The notes beneath the pieces were generated by a model. The model was not told where the DNA came from. It did not search any database and worked only from the letters and a program-made list of their open reading frames with translations. The position numbers and the translations under genes are program-made. A DNA stretch of 64,000 bases from Komagataeibacter sp. FNDCF1 (lineage in GTDB: Bacteria; Pseudomonadota; Alphaproteobacteria; Acetobacterales; Acetobacteraceae), in assembly GCF_021295335.1 (NCBI RefSeq), contig NZ_JAIWOT010000001.1, forward strand, positions 2,999,501 to 3,063,500, in the 5' to 3' direction. This document shows positions 18,442 through 26,412 of the stretch, piece after piece (positions within the stretch are counted from its first letter, which is position 1; the number at the start of each line of letters is the position of its first letter).

Positions 18442-19698
18442 ATGACCGAATTCGTTTTCAGGCCGCATGTCGCGGTCATTGGTGGTGGCCCTGCCGGGCT
18501 GGCCTGTGCCGAAATCCTGTCCGCCCGGGGGTGCGCCGTCAGTGTGGTGGAGCAGATGCCCACGATGGGCCGCAAGCTGCTCATGGCCGGGCGCGGCGGG
18601 CTGAACCTGACCCATACCGAGGACGCCACGCGCTTTGCATCCCGTTATGGCGCATCACGGCCCATGATGGCGCGCGCGCTGGCCGCCTTCACCCCGCAGG
18701 ACATGGTGCAGTGGGCCGAAGGGCTGGGCCAGCCCTGCTTTACCGGCAGTAGCGGGCGTGTGTTCCCGCGCGCGATGAAGGCATCGCCCCTGCTGCGCGC
18801 GTGGCTGGCGCGGCTTGCGGGGCGGGGCGTGCGCCTGCTGACCCGCCACCGCTGGGAAGGGTGGGATGCGGATGGCAGGCTGCGTGTGCGTGGTCCCGGT
18901 GGCCCCGCCTGCTGGCGGGTCAACGCCACCGTACTGGCCATGGGGGGTGCAAGCTGGGCGCGGCTGGGGTCGGATGGTGCGTGGCGTGAGCGCCTGCTGG
19001 GGCTGGGTGTGGATGTCACCCCGTTCACACCGGCCAATTGCGGGTTCGTGACCGGATGGAGCGATGCCTTCCGCACCCGTTTTGCAGGCACCCCGCTGCG
19101 CGGCATTGCCCTGACGGGGCCAGATGGAGAAACGGTGCGCGGTGAGGCCATCGTGACCGCGACGGGCATGGAAGGCGGCGCGGTCTATGCCCTGTCGGCT
19201 GCGATTCGTGACCAGATTGCCCGGACGGGTCATGCACGGGTCCATATCGACCTGCGGCCCGCGCTGGATGTGGCGGATATCACCACCCGCATCGCCCGCG
19301 TGCGGGCGCGTGAAAGCCTGTCCAACACATTGCGCAAGGCGCTGCGGCTTGCGCCCGAGGCCATTGCCCTGCTGCGCGAAGGGGCGGGCGGGCCGCCACC
19401 GCGTGATCCGGCAGCCCTGGCCCGTCTGGTCGGGGCCGTACCGGTCATGCTGCACGCGCCCGGGGCACTGGACCGCGCCATATCGGTGGCGGGCGGCATT
19501 GCGTGGTCCGCGCTGGACGAACGGCTCATGCTGCGTGCGCTGCCCGGTGTCTTTGCCGCGGGCGAGATGCTGGACTGGGAAGCACCGACGGGCGGCTACC
19601 TGCTGCAGGGCTGCATGGCCACCGGGCGCCTGGCGGGTGAAGGGGCGTGGGAATGGTTGCGGGACTCGCAGCGCGGGCGGTATCCGTCAGCGCCATGA
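18442..19698 (+). CDS. HI0933/YhiN-type NAD(P)/FAD-dependent oxidoreductase
   Basis: Flavoprotein of 418 residues. The N-terminal FAD motif is VAVIGGGPAGLACAEI. The GRKLLMAGRGGLNLTHTED segment, split here as GRKLLMAGRG and GLNLTHTED, is characteristic of the HI0933 (BaiN-like) family. The C-terminal AGEMLDWEAPTGGYLLQG segment completes the FAD site. Family members are poorly characterised and reduction of small molecules has been proposed for some. It starts 3 bp after cysE, and its TGA overlaps the start of the ATPase gene (ATGA), giving a tight three-gene unit. Confidence 0.87.
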   Translation: MTEFVFRPHVAVIGGGPAGLACAEILSARGCAVSVVEQMPTMGRKLLMAGRGGLNLTHTEDATRFASRYGASRPMMARALAAFTPQDMVQWAEGLGQPCFTGSSGRVFPRAMKASPLLRAWLARLAGRGVRLLTRHRWEGWDADGRLRVRGPGGPACWRVNATVLAMGGASWARLGSDGAWRERLLGLGVDVTPFTPANCGFVTGWSDAFRTRFAGTPLRGIALTGPDGETVRGEAIVTATGMEGGAVYALSAAIRDQIARTGHARVHIDLRPALDVADITTRIARVRARESLSNTLRKALRLAPEAIALLREGAGGPPPRDPAALARLVGAVPVMLHAPGALDRAISVAGGIAWSALDERLMLRALPGVFAAGEMLDWEAPTGGYLLQGCMATGRLAGEGAWEWLRDSQRGRYPSAP

Positions 19699-21200
19699 GT
19701 GTTGCAATCACGATCGGGGACCGGCGCGGCGCCGTGGCGGGCGATGCCCCGGTAACCATGGATCTGGCCGAACTGCTGTCCACCCGCCTGCTGGTGCAGG
19801 GCAATTCCGGCTCCGGCAAGTCGCACCTGCTGCGCCGCCTGCTGGAACAGTCGGCCCGCATGGTGCAGCAGGCGATCATTGACCCCGAGGGCGATTTCGT
19901 AAGCCTGGCGGACCGCTTCGGCCATCTGGTGATCGATGCCGCCGAGCATACCGAGGCCGCCCTGCAGGCGGCGGGCGAGCGGATGCGCATGCATCGCGCC
20001 TCCGTCGTGCTGAATCTGGAGGGCGTGGACGCGGAGGTGCAGATGCGCCGCGCCGCGGCCTTTCTGGGCGGCATGTTCGAGGTGCCGCGCGATTACTGGT
20101 ACCCCGTGGTGGTGGTGGTGGATGAAGCCCAGCTTTTTGCGCCTGCCGCGGCCGGTGAGGTCTCGGATGAAGCACGCCGGGCCTCGCTTGGTGCCATGAC
20201 CAACCTCATGTGCCGTGGCCGCAAGCGCGGGCTGGCGGGTGTGATCGCCACCCAGCGTCTGGCCAAGCTGGCCAAGAATGTCGCGGCCGAGGCGTCCAAC
20301 TTCCTGATGGGACGGACCTTCCTCGATATCGACATGATGCGCGCGGCCGACCTGCTGGGCATGGAGCGCAGGCAGGCCGAGAGTTTCCGTGATCTGGAAC
20401 GCGGGTATTTCGTGGCCCTTGGTCCCGCCGTCTCACGCAGGCCGCTGGCCGTGAAGATCGGCCCGGTCGAGACCGAAAGCCGCTCCGCAGGGCCCGCCCT
20501 CATGCCGTTCGAGCCGATGCCGGTGGGCGAGGACATACGCGAACTGATCCTGACCCCGGTGCCGGAGCGTGAGATCACGCCCCGCCCCCCGCGCAGCTTC
20601 AGCCCGCCACCCGATATCCTGGCCCAGCTTGCCGCCCATGCCGAGACCGCCACGGTGGAGGCCGCTACGGAAACCGGGGAAGAAGCCCCCCCGGTGGATG
20701 CCACGGCACTGAAGCAGCGCTTTCTCGAAATCCTGACCGACATATTGCGTGACGAGGATGCCGGCTTCCGCCCGGTGCATGTGCTGTATCAGGATTTTCT
20801 GGTCCGCTGCCGTATAGAGGGCATGGGCCGTGACGCACTGGACATGCCGCGATTTCGCCGCGTGCTGGCTGTGGCCCGCGCAGGTGTGGATGCCGAGACG
20901 GCGGAAACGGGCCAGTGGCAGCAGGCCGAACAGATGGCCGCCGTGCTGCCCGATGACATACAGGGTATTTTCCTGCTGATTGCCCGTGCCGCGCTGCAGG
21001 GGCAGCCCTGCCCGTCGGACAGCGTGATCGCGCGCACCTACGGCACCCATTCACTGGGCCGTGCCCGCCGCCAGCTGACCTATCTGGAGGAGCAGAACAT
21101 GATCGTGCTCCGCAATGACGGTCTTGGCCGGCGTAGCGCCGCCATTATCGGCCCCGGATGGGAAACCGCCCCCGCCATGCCCGACGGGCGGGCGGGATAG
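19695..21200 (+). CDS. HerA-like P-loop ATPase
   Basis: ATP-binding protein of 501 residues in the HerA/FtsK-like superfamily (COG0433), whose members translocate along DNA or remodel complexes. Walker A is GNSGSGKSHLLRRL near residue 36. The Walker B box is VVVVVDEAQLFAP near residue 140. The RGRKRGLAGVIATQRLAKL segment holds the sensor region. After about residue 270 comes a Pro/Glu-rich linker, and the last 150 residues form a helical, possibly winged-helix, region. I chose the ATG at 19695 because it overlaps the upstream stop. No NurA nuclease gene is adjacent, so a HerA-NurA role is not supported here. Confidence 0.8.
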   Translation: MSVAITIGDRRGAVAGDAPVTMDLAELLSTRLLVQGNSGSGKSHLLRRLLEQSARMVQQAIIDPEGDFVSLADRFGHLVIDAAEHTEAALQAAGERMRMHRASVVLNLEGVDAEVQMRRAAAFLGGMFEVPRDYWYPVVVVVDEAQLFAPAAAGEVSDEARRASLGAMTNLMCRGRKRGLAGVIATQRLAKLAKNVAAEASNFLMGRTFLDIDMMRAADLLGMERRQAESFRDLERGYFVALGPAVSRRPLAVKIGPVETESRSAGPALMPFEPMPVGEDIRELILTPVPEREITPRPPRSFSPPPDILAQLAAHAETATVEAATETGEEAPPVDATALKQRFLEILTDILRDEDAGFRPVHVLYQDFLVRCRIEGMGRDALDMPRFRRVLAVARAGVDAETAETGQWQQAEQMAAVLPDDIQGIFLLIARAALQGQPCPSDSVIARTYGTHSLGRARRQLTYLEEQNMIVLRNDGLGRRSAAIIGPGWETAPAMPDGRAG

Positions 21201-21414
21201 CCCACCTGCCAGTCAGGCCCGACGGCCCCATGCCCGCGCGGGAACAGGCCCACCATAACGGATTGATCTGGAACAGACGTTTCCGGCTGCCACCTCTGTT
21301 TTAAAAGACGGCAATCCCTGGCATGGCCTGAAAAAAGCAGGACCCGGCATATCGCCCACTTTGCATGGTGCTTGACAGGCAGGTGCTTTCAGGCCGGTCG
21401 GTTATCATGGCAAC

Positions 21415-21447
21415 AAAAAACCTGCCTTCTTGCGAAGGCAGGTTTTT
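21415..21447. terminator. Bidirectional Rho-independent terminator
   Basis: A 12-bp perfect stem AAACCTGCCTTC / GAAGGCAGGTTT around a TTGC loop, flanked by A6 on one side and T5 on the other. It lies between the convergent ATPase and rne genes and can stop both transcripts. Confidence 0.88.
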
Positions 21448-21477
21448 CTGTTTTGCAGCCGGTCAGTGGTTGCGTGC

Positions 21478-24400
21478 TCAGCGCTTCCACCACCCGGTGC
21501 GGCGGCGGGGTGTCGGTGTTGCATCCCCTTCACCAGCCGCCGGGGCAGGCGCTTCCGCTCCGCTATCCGCCGGGGCGGCATCCGCGCCTTCTTCCGCCTT
21601 CTTGCGGCGGCGGGTGCGGGTTGCGGTCTCGGGGGCTGCTGCGACCGTCTTGCGGGTTGTGGCCCGCTTGCGCGGCGCGGCCCTGGGCTTTGCCGGTGCC
21701 TCGGCCGGTGCTTCCGCCGTTTCCGCGGTGGCGTCCGCCACCGCGGCCTCGGCTTCAGGTTCGGCCTTCTTGCGGCGCGTGACACGGCGGCGCTTGGGGG
21801 CTTCTTCCGCAGGCGTGGCTTCGGCTTCCGGCGTGGTGGCCTGTGCCGGGGCTTCGGCGGTTTCATCCGCCTTGGCGGCCTTGGCCGTCTTGCTGCTGGT
21901 GCGTCGGCGCGTGGTGGCCGTCGTGCCCGTTGCCTTGCTGGCCGCCCGCTTGCGTGCGGGCTTGGCGGGCGCGGCGTCCTCAGCAGCCGGGGCATCCGCC
22001 GGTGTGGCGGCCTCGGTTACCGGGGCGGGTGTTGCCTCCTTTGCATCGGCTGCCGCCTTGCGACGGGTTGCCGTGCTGCGGCGCGCGGTCGTCGTCGTGC
22101 TGGTGGCACGGCGGCGGCGGGGCTTGGGCGCTTCTTCCGCCGGTTCGGCAGGTGCCTCGGCAGCCGGTTCCGGGCTGGCCGGTGCTTCCGCCACGGGGGT
22201 TTCAGCCACGGGTGCCGCGACATCGGGGGTTGCAGCCTGTGCGGCTTCCGCCGGTGCGCTGTCGCTTTCCGTCACGGTGCTTTCCGCAACCGTGCTTTCC
22301 ACCGGGGTACGGCCACGGCGCGTGCGGCGGCGTGAGCGGCGGGGCTTGGGCGCCTCTTCCTCGGTAACAGCCGCATCGGGTGTTTCCACCTCCACCACGA
22401 CCGGATCGGCTTCCACCACCTGTTCGGCGGGGGCGGTGGTCTGTTCGATCACATCGAAGATGTCGATGATCGCATCGCCATACGGGTCGGCCGGGGTGGG
22501 GCCACGATAGACCTCGGGTGCCGCGGGTGCGGGCACGGGCGCGGGTTCCGCGGCTTCGGTCCGGGCGGTATCCTCTGTGCCTTCCGTGGCAGCTACGGGG
22601 GCCTGCGCGGATGCGCCACCACGGCGGCGACGGCGGCGGCGGCGGCGGCGATGGTCGGTACCCGACGCGATATCCTCGTCCTCTTCCGTCGAGGCGACGG
22701 CCTCGGGTGCCGTATCCGCCACGGGCGGCTCGGCCTGGATCTGGATTTCGCGCACATGGCTGTTTTCGGCCGGGGCGTGCTCGATTACCGGGGCGTCAAA
22801 TCGGGCCGTCTGCTGGCGCACGCGCTCGATGGTGCATTCCTGCGGCTGCAGGGCGGCATCGGGGGCGAAGACAACCTGCATCTTGTGCCGGGTCTCGATT
22901 TCCGTCAGCCAGTTGCGCTTGTTGTTGAGGACATAGAACGCGATTTCCGGCGCAACCGCGACCGAGACCTCGGCAGCCTTGCGCTGCATGCCTTCTTCCT
23001 CGATCGCGCGCAGCACATGCAGCGCCGAACTTTCGATCCCGCGCACGATGCCGGTGCCCTGACAGTGCGGGCAGGGCATGAAGGCGGATTCGGCAATGGA
23101 GGGGCGCAGGCGCTGGCGTGACATTTCCAGCAGGCCGAAATGCGAGATCTGGCCAACCTGGATGCGCGCGCGGTCGGTGCGCAGGGCATCTTTCAGCTTC
23201 CGCTCGACCATGCCGTTGTGCTTGCGGCTTTCCATGTCGATGAAGTCGATCACGATCAGCCCGGCCAGGTCCCGCAGGCGCAGCTGGCGGGCGACTTCCT
23301 CCGCCGCTTCGAGGTTGGTGCGCAGCGCCGTTTCCTCGATATTGCGCTCACGCGTGGCGCGGCCCGAGTTCACGTCAATTGCGACCAGCGCCTCGGTCTG
23401 GTTGATGACCAGATAGCCACCGGACTTGAGCTGCACGGACGGGGAAAGCATGGAGTCCAGCAGCCCCTCCACCTTGTAGTGGGAGAACAGGGTCTGTTCA
23501 TGGTCCTGCCACAGCCGCACCTTCTGCGCGTTCTGCGGCATGAGCATGCGCATGAACTCACGCGCGGACTTCCAGCCCGGCTCGCCATCAATCAGGATCT
23601 CGCCCACTTCACGCGTGTAGATGTCGCGGATGGCGCGCTTGATCAGGCTTGCTTCTTCATAGATCAGCGCGGGAGCGACGGATTCCAGCGTGTGCTGGCG
23701 GATGTCATCCCACAGGCGCAGCAGGTATTCGCAGTCGCGCATGATTTCGGCGCGCGGGCGCTGGGCGCCGGCGGTGCGCACGATCATGGCCATGCCGCGC
23801 GGGATCTGCAGTTCGGTAATGATGTCACGCAGGCGACGGCGGTCGGCAACCGAGGTGATCTTGCGTGATACGCCCCCGCCACGCAGCGAATTGGGCATCA
23901 GCACGCAGTAACGCCCCGCCAGCGAGACGTATGTGGTCAGCGCCGCACCCTTGTTGCCGCGTTCTTCCTTGACCACCTGCACCAGCAGGATCTGGCGGCG
24001 GCGGATGACTTCCTGGATCTTGTAGTTGCGCAGGAAGCGCGCGATCCGGCGCTGGGCCTGGGCCTCGTCGCCGGTATCGTTCTCGCCACCCACGGTTTCG
24101 GGCTCGTCGCCCGCGCTGTCGGCGTCCGCATCCTCGGCGGTGGCGGCGGGGGCGTCCTCTTCCTCGTCATCATGGGCGCGGCGTTCTTCTTCCGCGCGGC
24201 GTTCCTCTTCCTGCAGCGCCAGCAGCTGTTCGCGGTCGGCTACGGGAATCTGGTAATAGTCGGGGTGGATTTCACTGAAGGCCAGGAAGCCGTGGCGGTT
24301 GCCGCCATAATCCACGAACGCGGCCTGGAGGCTGGGTTCCACGCGGATGACCTTGGCAAGGTAGATGTTGCCCTTGAGCTGCTTCTTGGAAGCGGCCTCG

Positions 24401-24489
24401 ACATCGTAATCCTCAAGGTGGTGACCATCCATCACGACCACGCGGGTTTCTTCCGCGTGGGTCGTGTCGATCAGCATGCGTTTGCTCAT
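21478..24489 (-). CDS. rne: Ribonuclease E
   Basis: Endoribonuclease of 1003 residues that starts mRNA decay and processes structured RNAs. The S1 RNA-binding region (about 37-90, continuing after 150) is split by a very acidic insert at roughly 92-148, as in other alphaproteobacterial RNase E proteins. Catalytic aspartates are in LVAIDVNSG near residue 372 and VIDFIDMESRKHN near 415. The zinc-link cysteines are in CPHC near 465. Beyond about residue 560 the chain is low complexity, rich in Ala, Pro, Glu, Lys and Arg, with an R-rich run and repeated KPRR motifs, and ends RRTGWWKR; this tail probably scaffolds the degradosome and binds RNA. Confidence 0.95.
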   Translation of the reverse strand: MSKRMLIDTTHAEETRVVVMDGHHLEDYDVEAASKKQLKGNIYLAKVIRVEPSLQAAFVDYGGNRHGFLAFSEIHPDYYQIPVADREQLLALQEEERRAEEERRAHDDEEEDAPAATAEDADADSAGDEPETVGGENDTGDEAQAQRRIARFLRNYKIQEVIRRRQILLVQVVKEERGNKGAALTTYVSLAGRYCVLMPNSLRGGGVSRKITSVADRRRLRDIITELQIPRGMAMIVRTAGAQRPRAEIMRDCEYLLRLWDDIRQHTLESVAPALIYEEASLIKRAIRDIYTREVGEILIDGEPGWKSAREFMRMLMPQNAQKVRLWQDHEQTLFSHYKVEGLLDSMLSPSVQLKSGGYLVINQTEALVAIDVNSGRATRERNIEETALRTNLEAAEEVARQLRLRDLAGLIVIDFIDMESRKHNGMVERKLKDALRTDRARIQVGQISHFGLLEMSRQRLRPSIAESAFMPCPHCQGTGIVRGIESSALHVLRAIEEEGMQRKAAEVSVAVAPEIAFYVLNNKRNWLTEIETRHKMQVVFAPDAALQPQECTIERVRQQTARFDAPVIEHAPAENSHVREIQIQAEPPVADTAPEAVASTEEDEDIASGTDHRRRRRRRRRRGGASAQAPVAATEGTEDTARTEAAEPAPVPAPAAPEVYRGPTPADPYGDAIIDIFDVIEQTTAPAEQVVEADPVVVEVETPDAAVTEEEAPKPRRSRRRTRRGRTPVESTVAESTVTESDSAPAEAAQAATPDVAAPVAETPVAEAPASPEPAAEAPAEPAEEAPKPRRRRATSTTTTARRSTATRRKAAADAKEATPAPVTEAATPADAPAAEDAAPAKPARKRAASKATGTTATTRRRTSSKTAKAAKADETAEAPAQATTPEAEATPAEEAPKRRRVTRRKKAEPEAEAAVADATAETAEAPAEAPAKPRAAPRKRATTRKTVAAAPETATRTRRRKKAEEGADAAPADSGAEAPAPAAGEGDATPTPRRRTGWWKR

Positions 24490-25145
24490 AAAAAGGCGTA
24501 CTCCGGTATGTCACGTTCCGGCATCCGGGCTGCGCGCACCATGTGGCGGGCAGGAGGGAGCGGCTGGAACGGACAGAAATATTAAAAATAACGCGACCGG
24601 ACCCGAAAAGTACACCACAGCGCGCCGCGCGGGCGGACAGGCCATGCGTGGCGACCGGATGCGGCGCGCAGCGGCCGCCCACGGTCAGGCATGGTGTCAT
24701 CGCATGTGCGCAAGGGGGTGCGCGTGGTGTCCAATCCATCCTCGGTCATGACTGGGGAGGTGCCGTCCGGCCTGATTGCCGGGGCGGGCCTCCGTATCGA
24801 CGGGTATGCCATCCGGTTTCCTGTCGATGGGGAACACCGGCGCGGCAGCTTCAGGTCGTGCGCCACATGTGCCCCCACGCCGTGGCGTGGCCGGAAAGGG
24901 TCCGGTAAACGTATGTGGCGCATGCATGATGCATGCCGGATGGAGGAAATCATGCCCTGCGGGCACCCCGCCAGCCTGGCCCGCCTTTGCGGCAGCCGGA
25001 TCTGGCATGGTCCATCACGGCTGGGCAGCATGACGCAATGCGTGCATTCCTGCAAGGGGTGCGTGCGTTTATCCCGCTGACGCGCCGCCCGTATGGTGGT
25101 AATGGGAACGGATACGCCCACCTGTTGTGACCGGAAGCAAGACGC
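24490..25145. other. Intergenic region upstream of rne and the amidase gene
   Basis: A 656-bp divergent region. The rne-proximal part has an AT-rich patch at about 24577-24620 that probably includes the rne promoter and a 5' leader of over 80 bases. A near-palindrome GCATGCATGATGCATGC is at 24917-24933. Short open frames occur on both strands, but none has a ribosome binding site with a credible protein. I see no RNA gene in it. Confidence 0.5.
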
Positions 25146-26063
25146 ATGCCCCCAGCCCGGCCTGATGGCACTGATGCAATCCCACCCGCGGGTGGCCTTG
25201 GCCGCCGCACGCTGGTCACCGGGCTTGGCCTGCTGGTGCCTGCCACGGCTGTGGCCCGCGTGGCCCCGCACGCACCGGCCCATCCGCACGCGCCGGCCGC
25301 CCCCCATGCCCCCGCGCATGCGGCCCTGCACGCCCCCGCCATTGTGGGACGCGCGGCCCGGCCCAGGCCACTGGTCATGCTGGACCCGGGGCATGGCGGC
25401 AAGGACCCCGGCGCCATCGGCGTATCGGGCACGTATGAAAAACACGTGGCCGAGGCGGCGGCCAGCGAACTGCAGCGCCAGCTTGAGGCCAGCGGGCGCT
25501 ACCGTGTGGCCATGACCCGCGCCGATGACCGCTTCATCCCGCTGGAGGGACGGGTGGATATCGCCCACACGCACAAGGCCTCGCTGTTCATATCCATGCA
25601 TGCCGATGCCCTGACCAACCGCGCCGTGCGCGGGGCGAGTGTCTATACCCTGTCGTCAAAGGCGTCGGACCGGCAGACGGCCATGCTGGCACAGACGGAA
25701 AACAGCGCCGACCGCTATGGCGGCCCGCAGATGCACGCGGATTCGCCCGAGGTGCAGGAAATCCTGGCCAGTCTCGTCACCGAGGAAACGCGCCATGGCG
25801 CGGCCCACATGGCCAGCAGCATCGTCTCCTCCTTCCGCCCGCGCATCGGCCTTTTGCAGCATCCCTCCCGCCATGCCTCGTTCGTGGTGCTCAAGTCGGC
25901 GGATATTCCCTCCGTGCTGGTGGAGATGGGATTCATGTCCAACCACATGGATGAAGCCGCCCTGCGCCAGGCCGCCCACCGCATGGTGGTGGCGGGTGCG
26001 ATGGTGCAGGCGATCGACCGCTATTTCGCAACCGACAGCATGGTCACCCATGCCACGGGATAA
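25146..26063 (+). CDS. N-acetylmuramoyl-L-alanine amidase (AmiC-like, Amidase_3)
   Basis: Zinc amidase of 305 residues that cleaves the bond between muramic acid and the peptide stem and helps separate daughter cells. Residues 19-42 resemble a twin-arginine signal (RRTLVTGLGLL), so export by Tat is likely. A low-complexity HAPAHPHAPAAPHAPA linker follows. The Amidase_3 domain runs from about residue 75, with zinc ligands in DPGHGGKDPG (His), near YEKHV (Glu) and in SMHADA (His), and the catalytic Glu in VLVEMGF. No LysM or AMIN domain is present. Confidence 0.92.
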   Translation: MPPARPDGTDAIPPAGGLGRRTLVTGLGLLVPATAVARVAPHAPAHPHAPAAPHAPAHAALHAPAIVGRAARPRPLVMLDPGHGGKDPGAIGVSGTYEKHVAEAAASELQRQLEASGRYRVAMTRADDRFIPLEGRVDIAHTHKASLFISMHADALTNRAVRGASVYTLSSKASDRQTAMLAQTENSADRYGGPQMHADSPEVQEILASLVTEETRHGAAHMASSIVSSFRPRIGLLQHPSRHASFVVLKSADIPSVLVEMGFMSNHMDEAALRQAAHRMVVAGAMVQAIDRYFATDSMVTHATG

Positions 26064-26126
26064 GGCATGCAGGGTGGCGGGCACATGCCGGCGGCGGGGA
26101 TGACAGGGGCGCGCGTGCTTTTACGG

Positions 26127-26154
26127 TTGCAATCGGGCTTCGCGGCTGTATGGT
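26127..26154 (+). promoter_or_regulatory. Candidate promoter of the leuA leader transcript
   Basis: TTGCAA at 26127-26132 and TATGGT at 26149-26154 are spaced by 16 bp. A start about 7 bp downstream of the -10 would fall at or next to the ATG of the leader ORF at 26162, which would make the leader peptide leaderless. The assignment rests only on consensus match. Confidence 0.4.
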
Positions 26155-26161
26155 GCCGGGC

Positions 26162-26272
26162 ATGGTAACGACAGCGCACATCGTGGGGATCGGATCGGGC
26201 GCATGCGCGCACCCTTTCGCGCGCGCATGTGCGGGTGCCGGGCTCCTTCGTCTTCGACTTATCCGCCCCTGA
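26162..26272 (+). CDS. Putative leucine leader peptide of leuA
   Basis: A 36-codon ORF, too short for routine gene calling, ending in LLRLRLIRP and a TGA stop. The Leu codons in this end are CTC, CTT, CTT and CTT, whereas neighbouring genes use mostly CTG, so this stretch would be sensitive to charged tRNA-Leu supply. It lies 140 bp upstream of leuA and is followed by competing inverted repeats. Stalling here when leucine is short would favour read-through into leuA, as in classical attenuation. No clear ribosome binding site precedes it, but leaderless leader peptides are known in alphaproteobacteria (trpL of Sinorhizobium). Inference from sequence only. Confidence 0.5.
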   Translation: MVTTAHIVGIGSGACAHPFARACAGAGLLRLRLIRP

Positions 26273-26372
26273 GCGATCAGGGCCGGCCGCGTGCCGGCGC
26301 GCCCAGGGGACTGATCGGACCGGTCATGCCGGTTCGCGAACACGAATGACAGGGGCACGCAGGCGTGCCGCC
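26266..26372 (+). promoter_or_regulatory. Candidate attenuator of leuA
   Basis: Two crossing pairings are possible at the end of the leader ORF: CCCCT (26266-26270) with AGGGG (26305-26309), or GATCAG (26275-26280) with CTGATC (26311-26316); they cannot form together. Further downstream GGCACG/CGTGCC around CAGG (26354-26369) makes a strong hairpin before leuA. No clear U-tract follows it, so termination may be indirect. Confidence 0.4.
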
Positions 26373-26412
26373 TCCCGCATCACAGCAGGACCCAGGTCCC
26401 GAGGTTAGTACC

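Noticed and set aside
21365-22510. A 381-codon Ala/Ser-rich plus-strand frame opposite the rne tail
   Set aside because: It mirrors the low-complexity RNase E tail and spans the terminator at its start, so it is not a gene.
24691-25080. A 129-codon plus-strand frame in the rne-amidase gap
   Set aside because: No ribosome binding site, no signal or domain, composition unlike the neighbouring genes; possible but unsupported.
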